Under the pieces are notes generated by a model. The model made no database searches, was not told the DNA's origin, and saw nothing but the letters and a program-made list of their open reading frames with translations. From the NCBI GenBank assembly GCA_023853785.1, contig JAJIRX010000622.1, forward strand, positions 1,584,642 through 1,648,641: a DNA stretch of 64,000 nt. The letters are read 5' to 3'. This document shows positions 12,598 to 24,367 of this stretch, in pieces. A program made the position numbers and the translations under genes. Numbering within the stretch: position 1 is the stretch's first letter; every line of letters starts with the position of its first letter. The stretch comes from Psilocybe azurescens. Taxonomy: Eukaryota; Basidiomycota; Agaricomycetes; Agaricales; Agrocybaceae.

Positions 12598-13760
12598 ATG
12601 TTCTCCTACGCACTCTCCACAGGTATGTCTCCTTATACCCCTTTAAACAAAAAATGCTTATATCTCGCCGTTCCAGCAAGCACCTACTTCCATTTGCCTA
12701 TAGATGAAGAAGAGGACGAGGACATTGAGAAATATGAACGCAAATATCTCACATGGGTGGCAGAGCCCTCTGGCTCCTCAATAAAACGCGACCATACCAC
12801 ACACCCAAATCACGACTCAGACGGAAGAGGCGCTGCCGTCGTACGTGCTGTTTTGGAAAACGACGACCTATATGACATACTTGGTGTTGCTAAATCTGCC
12901 ACACTCGACAAAATGACTCTAAGAAGGGCTTATCTCTCACGGAGTAGAGCTTGCCATCCAGAGTGCGTCCTCGATCTGTTGTCTACCAGTCGATTCCTTT
13001 CTGATCTTACTCGTTGCAGTAAATTTCCAGATAATCCAGATGCAACGCATGCCTTCCAGAAAGTCGCGGTCGCGTACGATGTTCTCAGCAAGCCTTCTTT
13101 GAAGCGACTGTACGACAATCGGTCCCCTTCGTCAAACTTCGATGTATTTGCTACAAGACCTATGGGGCATGCAGAAGATACTTTCAGAGGCGTCGTACTA
13201 GGTGCCTTTAACGATTTTCTAGACGGCGACCTCGAAGTCATTAGAACGTTACTAAGTGAGTATCTTATATCTTTATACTCTTCAGCGTTATTAATGTCTC
13301 CATGTAGAGGCGATCAATGACATCAACCCTTCAATCAAACTCGGAGAAGATGGTATCAACTCTGTTCTTGTTACACTACAAGCCATCCGCGAGCGAGCTC
13401 TAAGTACGTCTTTCCCTGTGTATTTTCTATAATACGTTTCATATATGCTTTCTCATAGCCTGTCGGACGTGCATTTACGCCCTGCATACGGAGGTATCTC
13501 GCCTTCTGGAAGTGCAGAACGCCTTCCGCGAACTCTCATATTTCGATCTCATGGGCCGCTCCCGTTTGACTATTCAGTTGACGCGGATAACATTAAGCTT
13601 GCCCATTGCCCTGGAAAAGGCACTACAAGATCAGCAAGCCTTTGAATACGATGACGATGGGAACGAGAAGGCCAAAGAACGAATATTCCCCAGGCAGGTG
13701 ACGCTGCTCATCAAAGGAGTAGATATTGCATTGGCGAGGATGGAGAAGATACTCAAGTGA
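12598..13760 (+). CDS. J-domain (DnaJ/Hsp40) co-chaperone
   Basis: The start at 12598 (MFSYALST) is followed by a gtatgt...ttccag intron (about 12623-12676). An acidic stretch (DEEEDEDIEKYERKY) precedes the J domain: NDDLYDILGVAKSATLDKM, LRRAYLSRSRACHP. The catalytic HPD tripeptide is completed across an intron (cat cca ga | t aaa, about 12963-13019). KFPDNPDATHAFQKVAVAYD and LSKPSLKRLYD follow. The C-terminal ~170 residues (FDVFATRPMGHAEDTFRG, FLDGDLEVIRTLLKAI, FRELSYFDLMGRSRL) lack zinc-finger or DnaJ C-terminal domains, so this is a class III J protein that stimulates Hsp70 ATPase. The client is unknown. The stop is at 13758-13760. Confidence 0.85.
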
Positions 13761-14810
13761 TTCAGCCGTCCATCCATCGTCGTTTCGCATTCTTCCTCCA
13801 CTGCGCCATGCTTTTTTGTCCTTGCATATTCTGTCGTCATCTTCGTCTTTTTTAACCCTCTTATGCTCTCCACACATTGTATTATTTTCCTCCATCATCT
13901 TGCCATACAACCTTTGCATGCATGTGGTGCAGCCGGCGCCTTGACGTGCCTGTCCAAACTCGATTCGAAAATACCATACTTTCGCCTATACGGCCCCTGT
14001 CCCATCGTCACTGCTTAGGCGAATAATTAGATTACCGACACGCCTACATCTTCACTCACGAGTCGGATTTCCCCTCCCCTCTCCCATTTCCATTTTTTAT
14101 AGATACATCTTTATCCCATCTTTTACGATCAACATACGCATTTCCATAGACGATGCTTGGCCACTTGTAGCCTTGTTACTTATCAACCAACCGCAAAATT
14201 CCCTGTTGTACCCAGTATACTTGTATAACTTTATTACTCACTTAGATTCTTTCTTATCTCTTTCCCCTTCAATTCACGAAATCAAATAAATTTCTGCAAC
14301 ACAAACACAATGATCATAAAGCATAAGAGAAAGCAAATTTCTACGTATCGGTTTTGAACAAATAAAATTCCAGGATCCTAGTACAGATACATATTTCAAT
14401 AAAATGAAATGAAAGGAAATACAACCCCTTCATGCAAAACATCCTTTTTCCAAACGAAGTATTGAAAAGCAATTGGAAGCCAAGGATAACCTGTACGGGA
14501 GACGTACATTAGGGCAGTGGCGTGATAAGGAAATAGTATAGTTCAACAGAAAAGAAGACAGAAGATAGGAAGAGCAGAAGAAACATAAAGGCGCAGTGCA
14601 TTGCGAAAGGGATAGGATACAATCAAAACGAAAAGAAAAAGGTACGGAGCGAACAGTAGAGAGTCTGGGATCAGCTCCTGGGAGTATTAGAAGCTTTAGG
14701 ACGAGTAATTGCGAGGAGGATGCTGGACAGAAAGAGAAAGAGAATAAAGTTATTAAATCAAAATGAACATCAATTAGAAAGTGAGAAGCATGATAAGCGT
14801 ACCATAGGAG
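13761..14810. other. convergent intergenic region, about 1 kb
   Basis: Lies between the ends of the J-domain gene (+) and the Zn2Cys6 gene (-). The left half is pyrimidine-rich and the right half purine-rich on the plus strand, as expected for two facing 3' UTRs. I see no additional gene, tRNA or repeat. Confidence 0.5.
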
Positions 14811-17800
14811 TCATCCAATGCATTTCTTGCTGTTCATCTGCAGCCGCATTTCTGCCAGCCGGATAACCTTGTGCGCCATCGTACCCGTCCCTGCGCCGCT
14901 GCCACCGATTTGAGGATGGTCGGCACGTTCATTCCGGGATTGGACACGGGCACCTGGGCCTCGGGGAAGAAGGGGTAGAACAGGTTCGAAGGCATATCAA
15001 CGAGCTTGGAGTCGGGGTGCGCCGAGTCGCTGCTGTTGGTGCGGTGCATGGGGTTAGTCAGCGCATTCAAAGGTCGGTGCTGAGATTTATACAAGCTCGA
15101 ACCATACCCGCTGGACGCAGAGGTGATAGTGGGCGTGCCGTGCTGCGATTTGATGGAGGGCGATTTAGTTTCGTCCCAGTCCAATTCGGGGATGAGATAA
15201 GGAGGTTTCTGCTCTGGAACGAAGCTGTGCAGATTGACTTTCATGACGTGTTCCACGAGCTTCGCGATGAGGGGTGTCCACCGTTGGCGTCTTTGCGCTC
15301 CCATCGCCAGCGGAACTTGGGGATCATGTCGAGCGCGAGGAAGACGTCGTTGACGGCGGTGGTTGGGGGCAAGCATTGGACGTCGGAGATGTGCCCGTAT
15401 AAGATCACCATCGCCGCGATATGTAGAGGTATAGGAGAGGTGAAAAAGGCGATGTTGGGGAACTGAATGAGTTGATTGTGGAGGATGATAATGTTATGGG
15501 ACGTAATGATAGCTATGAAGAAGTTTAGTAAATGCGCGCGAGAGTAATAGAAGAACACGTACCATCCACAAGAGCTTTGTGCTTTTGATCGTAGGATAGT
15601 TCATTGCTGTTGAAAAGGGCGCGCAACATGAGGATACGAGCGATGCCGATTTTGAGCAGAGTGAGACCCAAATCTTCACTGATGTCATGGACCAAGTTGG
15701 CCTTCTTTTCCGTAGACCAATTATCCGTACCAGTGAAGTAGTACTGGTATTTTTCAGGAAGATTGTTTCTAAACGCCGCCATGCTCTTGATGATTCTGGT
15801 GGCGTTGCGCATGATGGTATCCCCTGATTGCATGCTTGGGGCATACATGGAATTGATAATATCAGCCTGAATATCTGCAACCGCGGGAGAGAGCTCGAAA
15901 TGCTCTGAGAATTCGACCAAGTTCTTGTTCTTTGCACGGGTGGGCTGTGGGGTGTTCGTGTCGGAAGGGGCTATGGCCAAAGGTCTTCCGAGAAGGATAG
16001 ATGTCCCGCGGTCCTGAGCTAAGACGATAGACCACAAGCGGATGCGCAATTGGCTTTCTTCTTCAGTGAATATGTGCTGATTGGTGCCAGCTGCCATTTG
16101 GATAGTTGGATCGTGATGCAGACCAAGCTCGATTGAAAGTCTAACAAGATTGCCGACAAGACGCCATAAAGTACGGCCTTGACGCTGAAAGAAAGGGGTC
16201 AGTGAAAGCAAGAAAGAAGGTGAATAAAATACAATCACCTCAATATAGAGATACCAGTATAATAAGATGAGTGCCTGCAAACTAGAAATCGCGACATAAA
16301 GATCAGGTTTGGTGGCTAGAGCCCTTTCAAAGAATTCAACATGTTCAGGCCAGTTCGCAGGCATGAGTTTCTTAGACACTGCAGGTCCTAAAAATTGATC
16401 CGCTTCTGGGGATTTGGCAACAGCCCGATGGTTGAGTTCGCAGAGGGTGCCGAGAGCGAATATGAGATAAATGCTACATATATGCCCAGGGTCATATACA
16501 GACGTGGCGCTGTCGTAGAGGTCATCGAGAATCTTGTCAAAATCTTTACGCGAGTAAACTGGGCGATGAATGTTGAGGTGTTTGAAATAGATATCAACAA
16601 TATGTCGAGCAAAAGAACGGTCTTTGGGCAGCCAGATGTCAACTTGAGGTGACTTGGTGATAGGACCATAAAGAGAAAGAACATTGGGTCCGCCGCCAGC
16701 TTTGTTGCGAGGAACAGAGACGCTGATCCAATGTTCTGCCTCACGGGGACCATGGACTGCCAGTTTAGGCAAGGCAGTCGTGTCCACGGGAATTTCTTCA
16801 CTAGCAAGGTCCAGTTTGAGACCAGAAGTAATAGCAGGCGATACACCAAAGTTGGTAGCGAGAGCACGAGCACTAGACATATCGTGCCCATTTGGATCAG
16901 TGCCTTTGGTAGCACGCATGACAGGAGACATAGGTTGAGCAGGTGGCTGGGGAGGCTGATGGGGATGGACTGCCTGATCAGGAGGAGGCGGATGCTGGTG
17001 CATCGGCGGAGGAGGCCCTTGCGGATATGGAACACCTGGCTGGAACGCCGGATGAAGATGAGGATTGTACGAACCAGGAGGGGGAGGACCTTGCATCATC
17101 TGATGGTGATATGGGGGTGCAGGACCATAGGGGGACATCATAGGATGTGGTCCGTAGGTAGGATGCATCATAGGCGCGAACATGGGTGGCTGATAGCCTT
17201 TAGGAGGCTGCTGAGGGGGACCACCTTCGGGCCGGAAAGACCTCATCCCGCTATCCATTTGGAAGCTGGCGTTGGGAGAAGGAGGAATACCGCCCACTTC
17301 GATACCTTCGCGGCCGATGATTTCATCGAGGGTGTCTAGAGTGAAGCCGGGGTATGGTCGCTTCAGAAGGGCCTCGCACTGTGCAAGCTGGAGCTCGAGA
17401 CGCTCTGTATACCCTCTCGGGGTGAGAGTGCGACGATGCCTGTCCTCTTGATTGCAGGGAGTGCCGGCTGTTGCGCACGCTGTGCATCTTGGATGCTTGG
17501 AATCGCACTGAACAGCGACGAAGAATATAAGAAAAGGCGAGTTGTTGATGGAAATTGCCGTCGGTGTCGCCCGACGGGACTTGCCTTTATTTTCTTGCTC
17601 CTGCATCTCGCACACGCTTCATGTGAGCGACGAAGTCTGCGTGGCTCTGAAGCTGCAGGTGGATCATCTTCGTTCCCTTCTGTTCTTTTCCTTCTCTTGG
17701 GTGCTGGCTGAGGAGGAGCCTGCTGGGCCTGCTGCTGCTGCTGCTGTTGTTGTTGTTGCTGCTGCTGCTGCAGCTGTAGGTGTTGATTGGGATCCATCTG

Positions 17801-17926
17801 CAATACGGACTGGAGAGACGAGGGCGGCGGGATGTTGTTCTGCTGATTGACTGTATTAGGCAGCATAATCAGAGGAATCCGGCGATGCTGAGAGTCTCTT
17901 GTCGTCGCAGACGACGAGCAACACAT
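14811..17926 (-). CDS. Zn(2)-Cys(6) fungal transcription factor (XlnR-like class), frameshifted near the C-terminus
   Basis: The likely ATG is 17926 (MCCSSSATT); an upstream TTG is not a start and a second ATG (MLPNTVNQQ) lies at 17866. After a poly-Q tract (about 17,705-17,775) comes the binuclear zinc cluster: ACARCRSKKIK, a GC-AG intron, then CDSKHPRCTACATAGTPC, giving the six cysteines. A linker (TPRGYTERLELQLAQCEALL), a P/H/M-rich region and the Fungal_trans domain (PF04082; RTLWRLVGNLVRLSIELGLH, LWSIVLAQDRGTSILLGRPL) follow. Its architecture resembles the agaric factors usually named after XlnR, but the target genes are unknown. One-base frame breaks occur near 15,271 and 14,918. Correcting them gives a C-terminus VIRLAEMRLQMNSKKCIG ending at 14811; uncorrected reading ends at 14834. 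Confidence 0.85.
17508..17584 (-). other. GC-AG intron inside the zinc cluster
   Basis: The 77-nt intron starts AAG|GCAAGT (from 17584) and ends gttcag (17508), joining KIK to CDSKHP. The protein is in frame only if the GC donor is used. No GT donor nearby gives the conserved cluster. Confidence 0.8.
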
Positions 17927-18038
17927 TTTTGGGAGTTTGGCTGTATTTTGTTGTGGACTTGGCAAAACAAAATAAATAAATAAATGATAACTGTGCTCTG
18001 TCAGATGTGGTAATACTGCGGACTTGTCTCTACTTACA
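17927..18038. promoter_or_regulatory. bidirectional promoter, Zn2Cys6 factor and VTT protein
   Basis: 112 bp between divergent starts at 17926 (-) and 18039 (+). It contains an AT-rich aaataaataaataa stretch near 17,970. Inferred from layout. Confidence 0.35.
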
Positions 18039-19324
18039 ATGAACTTCCACAGGCCCCCGCGTCTTAATGTGCCCCCTGCGCCAGGGAACGCTTCCCTCTA
18101 CACTCTAGAGACTGTTGACCGCTATCACGATGACGACGACGACGACGGTAATAGGCATGGTGACCGTTCCCTCTCCTCTCTCCATCCACTCCCTCCTATG
18201 GCGCCACTTTTCCTCGCTCTCCCGCCCCAACATCTACATCGTCTGCCAAAATAATATTCAATGCGACTCTAAAAATGGGCCTCATTTTTGCTGTGAGCAG
18301 CGCCATACTAGGCGGTACATTGTGGCTGGCTCTCCCAACATTGGAGGAGTAAGCGTGTTTCAATCTCTACCCTTGTTTGCGTCCATCGAGCTGACAACCG
18401 GCCAGGGAGGATCGGCCATTGCTACGGATACCAAAGTCCTTCGTTCAGCTGCAGCAGCTTAATGGCCTGCTCAAGAAATACAGAGATATCTACCCTTACA
18501 GGATATTTATCTGTTACGTGATCACCTACTTGTTGTATGTCCCTTCTAGGCCTGTTCTACTAGCGTCTGTCATTGACAATAACTTGACTTGAAATTTTTA
18601 GTCTACAAGCTTTCTCTCTTCCAGGTTCCATGTATCTTTCAATACTCGGAGGAGCCGTTTGGGGGTAGCCCGGGCATTGCCACTTGCCTGCTGTTGCGTT
18701 GCAACAGGTGCCACCCTCTGTTACCTGATCTCCGCTGCTTTAGGCCCAGCTCTGCTGACACTTCCTAAATGGAAAGCAGTCCTGGACAAGTGGGGGCAGA
18801 AAATTCGGGACAACAAGGAGAACATGATTTCATTTTTAATTGTACTCCGGATAGCGCCTCTACCCCCGCACTGGGTGGTGAATGTAGTATGCCCACACGT
18901 TGGGATCGGGTTGGCACCGTTCTGGATTAGTACAGCACTGGGTATTCTAGGAGTCTCTGTGATACACACGACGATTGGAAGTGGGCTGGACGAGATGACG
19001 AGCGCGGATGATTTCCACTTGATCAGTCTGCGGAACTTTTTGGGACTTGCAGCTGTGGTGGTGGGTGTTATGATACCCGTTGGACTACGGTACTGGTTCC
19101 GGCGCGAAGTGGAAAGCGTTGTGGAAGAAGAGGAAGAGGTAGAAGGCGAAGAGGAAATAATCTCTGAGGAAAGTTCAGAAATACTGGCATCGGGCCCATT
19201 AGTAAATACAGGCAAGAAGAGTAGTAGCGGCGATGGCGATGAGTCGAGCGACTCTGATTCCGACTCTGATCTGATTCTTGAAGCTGGACCGAATATCGTA
19301 GCTGTAAAAGATAGTGGATTGTAA
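18039..19324 (+). CDS. VTT-domain (TMEM41/SNARE-associated Golgi type) membrane protein
   Basis: The core is the VTT domain (PF09335): LQAFSLPGSMYLSILGGAV, CCVATGATLCYLISAALGP, FLIVLRIAPLPPHWVVN and IGLAPFWISTALGI, the standard re-entrant loop and helix pattern of TMEM41B, VMP1, Tvp38 and DedA proteins. Upstream exons add ILGGTLWLALPTLEE and FVQLQQLNGLLKKYRDIYPY. The tail is acidic (EEEEEVEGEEEIISEE and a DSDSDSD run). Animal members are ER phospholipid scramblases needed for autophagosome and lipoprotein formation, and a comparable ER/Golgi role is inferred. The N-terminus is unsettled. ATG 18039 opens a frame with a D6 run, but the conserved IIFNATLKMG segment at 18,250 is in another frame with no usable intron between, so a frame break or a start at 18,274 must be assumed. 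Confidence 0.82.
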
Positions 19325-19522
19325 TAATATAATGGAATCGTGAGGACGGATAGAAATAAACATTTTTCTACGAGTTAGTGGTGTCAACTCCCGCAAACAT
19401 GCCGACTTGTCAGCCACAGCCTGCGAGTCTTGCCTTCCCACCACCACCACATCTCCGCTCTCCCTCAATCCCCTCCCTCCACACCGCCCGCTGTTGGATC
19501 GCATTGTCAGGGCATACGACGA

Positions 19523-20298
19523 ATGGCAGATCGTCTTTCTCAGTATTCAATGCTTCCCAACTTTAACGGCAATCTGCTCCAGCAGCAACAGGCCCAGCAA
19601 CAACAGCAGGCCCAGCAGCAGCAGCAACAGCAGCAACAACAACAACAACAACAGATCCAGCATCAGGCTCAGCAGCAGATGCAGGATAACAACCAGGGTG
19701 GCCCTCAGTCGATGATAGACCAGTCTCGTGTCTGGCAGCAGATTCAGCAGATGAACCAACAGTTCAGGGCCTCAGGTGGCCCCGAAGTGAATGCAAACAA
19801 TCCCCAGGTCCGTTCACTTTCCTCTCCCCCCTCATCCCACTATCTCTTCTTTCGTCTCAGCCTTGCTCACTTTCTTGTCCAGTTTGCCGAAATCATGAAG
19901 CGGACTCATACTCTCTCCCAGAGTCACGCCGCCCGAGCCCAATTTCAGCAACAACAGCAACAACAACAATTCGGTATGGGTCCGGGTATGCCCCAGATGA
20001 ACCCTGGTGGTGCCGTCCTCGGTGGGTCCACCGCTACTCAACAGTCCTTCCACGATGCCGCTTCCGCCCATCCCCAATCCAGTCATGTCCCCGCTGGCTT
20101 CCAGAACATGGGCGCAATGTCTTCAGGAAATGCCAACCAGGCATCTTCCCTCCAGTCTCGTATTCCTTTTTCAGCCCCATGCCGTCAGTCGACAGCTCGA
20201 GCTGATCGGCATGGCGCAGAACCAGCAGCCTCAGAACGGACCCGTTAAATTCACCCAGCAACAGTTACAACAACAACAGCATCTAAACCAACTGCGAG

Positions 20299-20356
<58 letters not shown>

Positions 20357-22059
20357 ACAGCAACAACAACAACACCAGCAACAGCAACAACAATTCGCCA
20401 ATGGCATGAACCATTCATCCCCCGCTGATATCTTTTCGTCTCCTGGAATGACTCCCGATGCCCTTCGTCGTCCATCTCCTCATCCTGCAAACATGCCACA
20501 GCCTCCTGCGGGTTTACAACCGCAGCCGGGTCCCATGATGAATCCTACAAATGTATCCAATCGCCCTGTTACGACTGTAGCTGAAGCCACTAATCGTATT
20601 CACCAGATGCGGTCACACGTGGCCGGGTTGGAGGCCATGGTTCATAGCATGACCCAGCAATTGAACGCTGCTCGTGGCACCCCTCAGGAAATTCCTATGC
20701 TAGCAAAGTGTAAGGAGGCCACTGCCGAATTGGCTAAGAGGAGAGAATTGCTCAGTAGGATGCTCAATGGTTTAAGCCAAATACAGTCAGTACATCCGAT
20801 TTCGTTGCTCTATCGTCGCTGACTCTCTTGTTATGGTGATTATAGTAAAGCTCAAGTTCAACAAGCGAATGCGAACGCGAGTACAAATGGCACCGGCCCT
20901 GTCCAAGGTCAACAACCATGGATGGCTCATCACAATCCGACTCAGTCTTTCGACAATGCTCAAATGGTTCGCAATCAACTGCATCAGCAAAACCAGCAGC
21001 AGCTTCAGGCGAGCGCGATGCAATCGACCTCTTCTCTCCCACAATCGCAAGTGCAAGGCAACAATCTTGGCTTTGTTCCTCCTCGCTCAGGCCCTACACC
21101 ACAACATCCTAATCAACCCGGTCCTCAACAAACCGGAAGTCCGTTCAATCCGTTACAGCCGGCCTTAGGTGGACAGTTTGCGATCTCACCGAATACGCAG
21201 CCAGCGGCTGCTGGACCTTCCCAGCAGAACTCACTGGCCATGGCAGCGGCGGTCGCCAGCATGATCAATGCACAGGGAGGGCTTATCCCTCTTGAGAAAA
21301 GTCGTTTCGACGCGGCGTATAAAGCTTTCTGTATGAAGCGCAATGTCAAGCCAGAGCAAAGGTTGCTTAGCATTGAGAATCGACAAATCGATTTATATCG
21401 GCTGCATGTCGAAGTGATCAAAGAGGGTGGGGTTAACAAAGTGGGTTGTTTCTTTGTTTTCCTGTGGATTTGTTTGATTTCACTTACATCTCTTGTTTTT
21501 AGGTCGAGCAGAAGGATATATGGAATATCATTGGTGGCCGGCTCGGATATGTGCAGTTTCCTGGAAGCGAGGCGGAACCGGCCAAAGCAGGCCCTGGCGT
21601 TGCTCAACAACTTGCCCACATCTACAAGGAATATCTTCATTCATTCGAGCAATTTTATACAGCTCAGGCCATCGAGAACAATAAAAGTTGCAGATGATGA
21701 ATTCCGCTACCCTACAAAACCAGATGAGCACTCGGTGGACCCCTCAACAAATGCAGGCGGTTATTCAAATGTCGCACATGTCGGTGGCCGACCTTCATGC
21801 TCAAGGGATCGACGAAAAGACAATCCAATTTGTCGAGCAACATCGCGCGAGTTTGCAGAGGACGTCGCAGGAGCAGAAGTCTTTCCAGACCAAGATGCGT
21901 GGAGTTAACGCGCAACCATCGGGCATGGCTCCTCAGATCCCTGACCAGAGTGGAACCCAAGTTCCTCGACTTCCCGTTATTGGACAAACGTCGTCGTTCG
22001 GGCAAAACTCTGCGCCACCTATCAATCCAGCTATGGCTGCTCGCCAACAACATTTCCTT

Positions 22060-22094
<35 letters not shown>

Positions 22095-23902
22095 GATGCA
22101 ACAACAAATGCAACAACAGATGTTACAGGGTAGTCAGAACCCTGGAATTTCTGCGCAACAGCGAGTACCCGTTCCGAATCGCATTGGATCCGATAACGTC
22201 TACCAGAGAACGAAAAATGATTATGTCGCGAATAGTAATGATTCATTTTACCTCTTTTAATTACGTTAATACTTACGATCTTCACTTTTCGCAGGTATTC
22301 CTAATCTACCCCTTGTAGACGTTCCCGGAGAGCAGCGTCATGAATTCAACGAGATTTTGGAACAAGTGTTCCGACAGTGCCACGATACGGAACAAAAGAT
22401 ACCGATGATTGTGGCATTCACTAAAAACGAGGACATCATCAAGAAGTTGGTATCCATTGTAAGTTGTTCTTTCCATTTATTTATTTTTTAATTCGGCCTT
22501 GTACTCACGAGGCGTTTTCAAGATTGCCGTCGTTCAGCATCAACGGTCAATGCTATCAACGTCCAATCCTCGTTTTGTGGTCGGTCTTGATACTCTGCGA
22601 AACATGGGTGCAGAGTTGCAGCGTATCGGTGACAACTTTGCGAATGCTTTCAATACCCTTCGACAACGTAACGGTAATCCTCACATGCAAATGCAACACC
22701 TACAACAACTTCAACAACAACAGCAGCAGCAGCAACAACAACAACAGCAGCAGCAACAACAACAACAGCAGCAGCAGCAGCAACAGCAACAGCAAATTTC
22801 CCAACAGCAACAAATGCTGAACCCTCCTATTCCCCCCGCAGAATATGATGGGGACGCCTGAGATGCAGAATCGCCTGCCTGTACCTCAGCAGCCTCCAAA
22901 TATTGGTCCGTCACCACAACAGCTATCTGCTGCACTCCGCCCTCCTCCAATTCTCCAACCGCCCCCAAATAAGAGAGGACCAAAGCCTCAGCAACCTTCT
23001 GGTGCTGCTTCTACACCTTCCCCTGCTCCTGTACACTCCGCGTCAACTCCGGCTTCGAGCGCCCAAACGCCGACTGCGGTTGCTTCGTCTCCCCCAGCTG
23101 GGAAATCTCCTAAAGCTCGGGCGCCTCCGAAACCCAAAGTCACTGCTCCTGTTAAACGAAAAGTTTCTAAAGCGGCACCTCCAGTGCTTCCTGCCGTCCC
23201 TCCTTCAGCGGCTGAGTCTCAACCTGTAGCGTCGACGAGTAATACCAATGTCAAGCGGCCTCGCGAGGAAGAGGACCTCTCCAATGGTGACGACGGTGGT
23301 CTGAACGTTGCATCGTCATCGTCCTCCAGTGTTGCGGATGAGCCTTCGCCGCCGAAGCGCGTCAAGATGGAGTGGGAGTCACAGCCGAGCGAGGAGATGT
23401 TGAAGCAGAAAGAAGCTATCGAAAACATCAAGACTGAAGATGAAGCTACTGCATTCTTTGAACAGATGGCGGACTTCATCAAGAGTCAAGGGCAAACGGA
23501 CTTGACGACTGATATTTCAGATACCTTGGAAATGATTCTCAAAGGCTATGGGCAAGTTCCCTCGGAAGAGCCGGTGGCCACTGATGCATTCGATGAATTC
23601 TTCGACTTTTCTTTCGGAACGGATGACGATTCAAAAGCTTTGACTCCAGACTTGGTGTCGTCATCGTCGACGAACCCTAGCCCTGAGTCCAACCATGAGT
23701 CTGATGTGTCGAACCAAATATTTTCATCAGCCTCTACCTCGAATGCCGACGTTAAAAGGAAGATCCACCCTCGGACCCCACGCGATTAGGTCTATGGAAG
23801 GATATTGATGGAGGAGAGGGCGCGTATTACCAGACAAACGATTGGAAATGGGACAGCCCGATGCCTACGTTGGATCAACCTTGGGCAATATATAATCCGT
23901 AA
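19523..23902 (+). CDS. SWI1: ARID-domain SWI/SNF subunit (SWI1-like), Q-rich, several frame breaks
   Basis: The start is at 19523 (MADRLSQYSMLPNFNG). The protein has many glutamine tracts (19,575-19,655; 20,300-20,395; 22,060-22,125; 22,700-22,800). The ARID/BRIGHT domain lies at about 21,305-21,670: RFDAAYKAFCMKRNVKPEQR, ENRQIDLYRLHVEVIKEGG, then after a gtgggt...tttag intron IWNIIGGRLGYVQF and HIYKEYLHSFEQFY. Downstream are a conserved block (VDVPGEQRHEFNEILEQVFR) and a P/S/K-rich C-terminal part. This layout fits the Swi1/ARID1-type subunit that targets the nucleosome remodeller. One-base breaks occur near 20,167, 21,683, 22,832 and 23,773. The true C-terminus is probably MPTLDQPWAIYNP ending at 23902, not the earlier stop at 23789. 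At 20,167 an unrecognised intron is an alternative. Confidence 0.85.
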
Positions 23903-24367
23903 TTGCATTTGACTTATTTATCTGCAGTGTCTTCTCTCTTGTCTTTTTTATCTCCTTTTTCTCTCTTTTTTTTCTTTTACATTCCCTGATGCACCCCTAA
24001 TCTTCCATTTTATCTGTGGTTTATCTTATTCAACGGCCTCTCCCTTTCCCTGGAATCAGAATATTTCTTCCCTGACCCTCTCTTTCTCTCGCTCCCCTTT
24101 GCTCCATCTCATATATCGATGTTGTTACTACGTGTCATGTATCTCTACTGTTGTGCTATTGCTATCCTTTTTCTTGTGACTCAACAATAAATCTGTTTGT
24201 GAAGATTCAGATTACGTAATCCGTTGTATCGACTACAGTCGGCGTCTTTAGTTTGAACTACAATTTTGCCTAGAACTGTCACTTAAAGGCTCATGTCCAA
24301 CTCATGCTGCCCCCAATTCAACGAGCCCTGATACCATAACACTCTATCTCTCAAGTAAACCATAGCT
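23903..24367. other. intergenic region
   Basis: 465 bp between the ARID gene and the 5-phosphatase gene. A CT-rich tract (23,930-24,090) fits a 3' UTR and promoter. No gene seen. Confidence 0.5.

Noticed and set aside
16684..17339. Plus-strand ORFs of 84-202 codons
   Set aside because: Antisense to the Zn2Cys6 factor, with skewed composition mirroring its P/H/M-rich stretch.
22711..22983. Minus-strand ORF with a poly-cysteine tract
   Set aside because: Reverse reading of the CAG/CAA poly-Q tract of the ARID gene.
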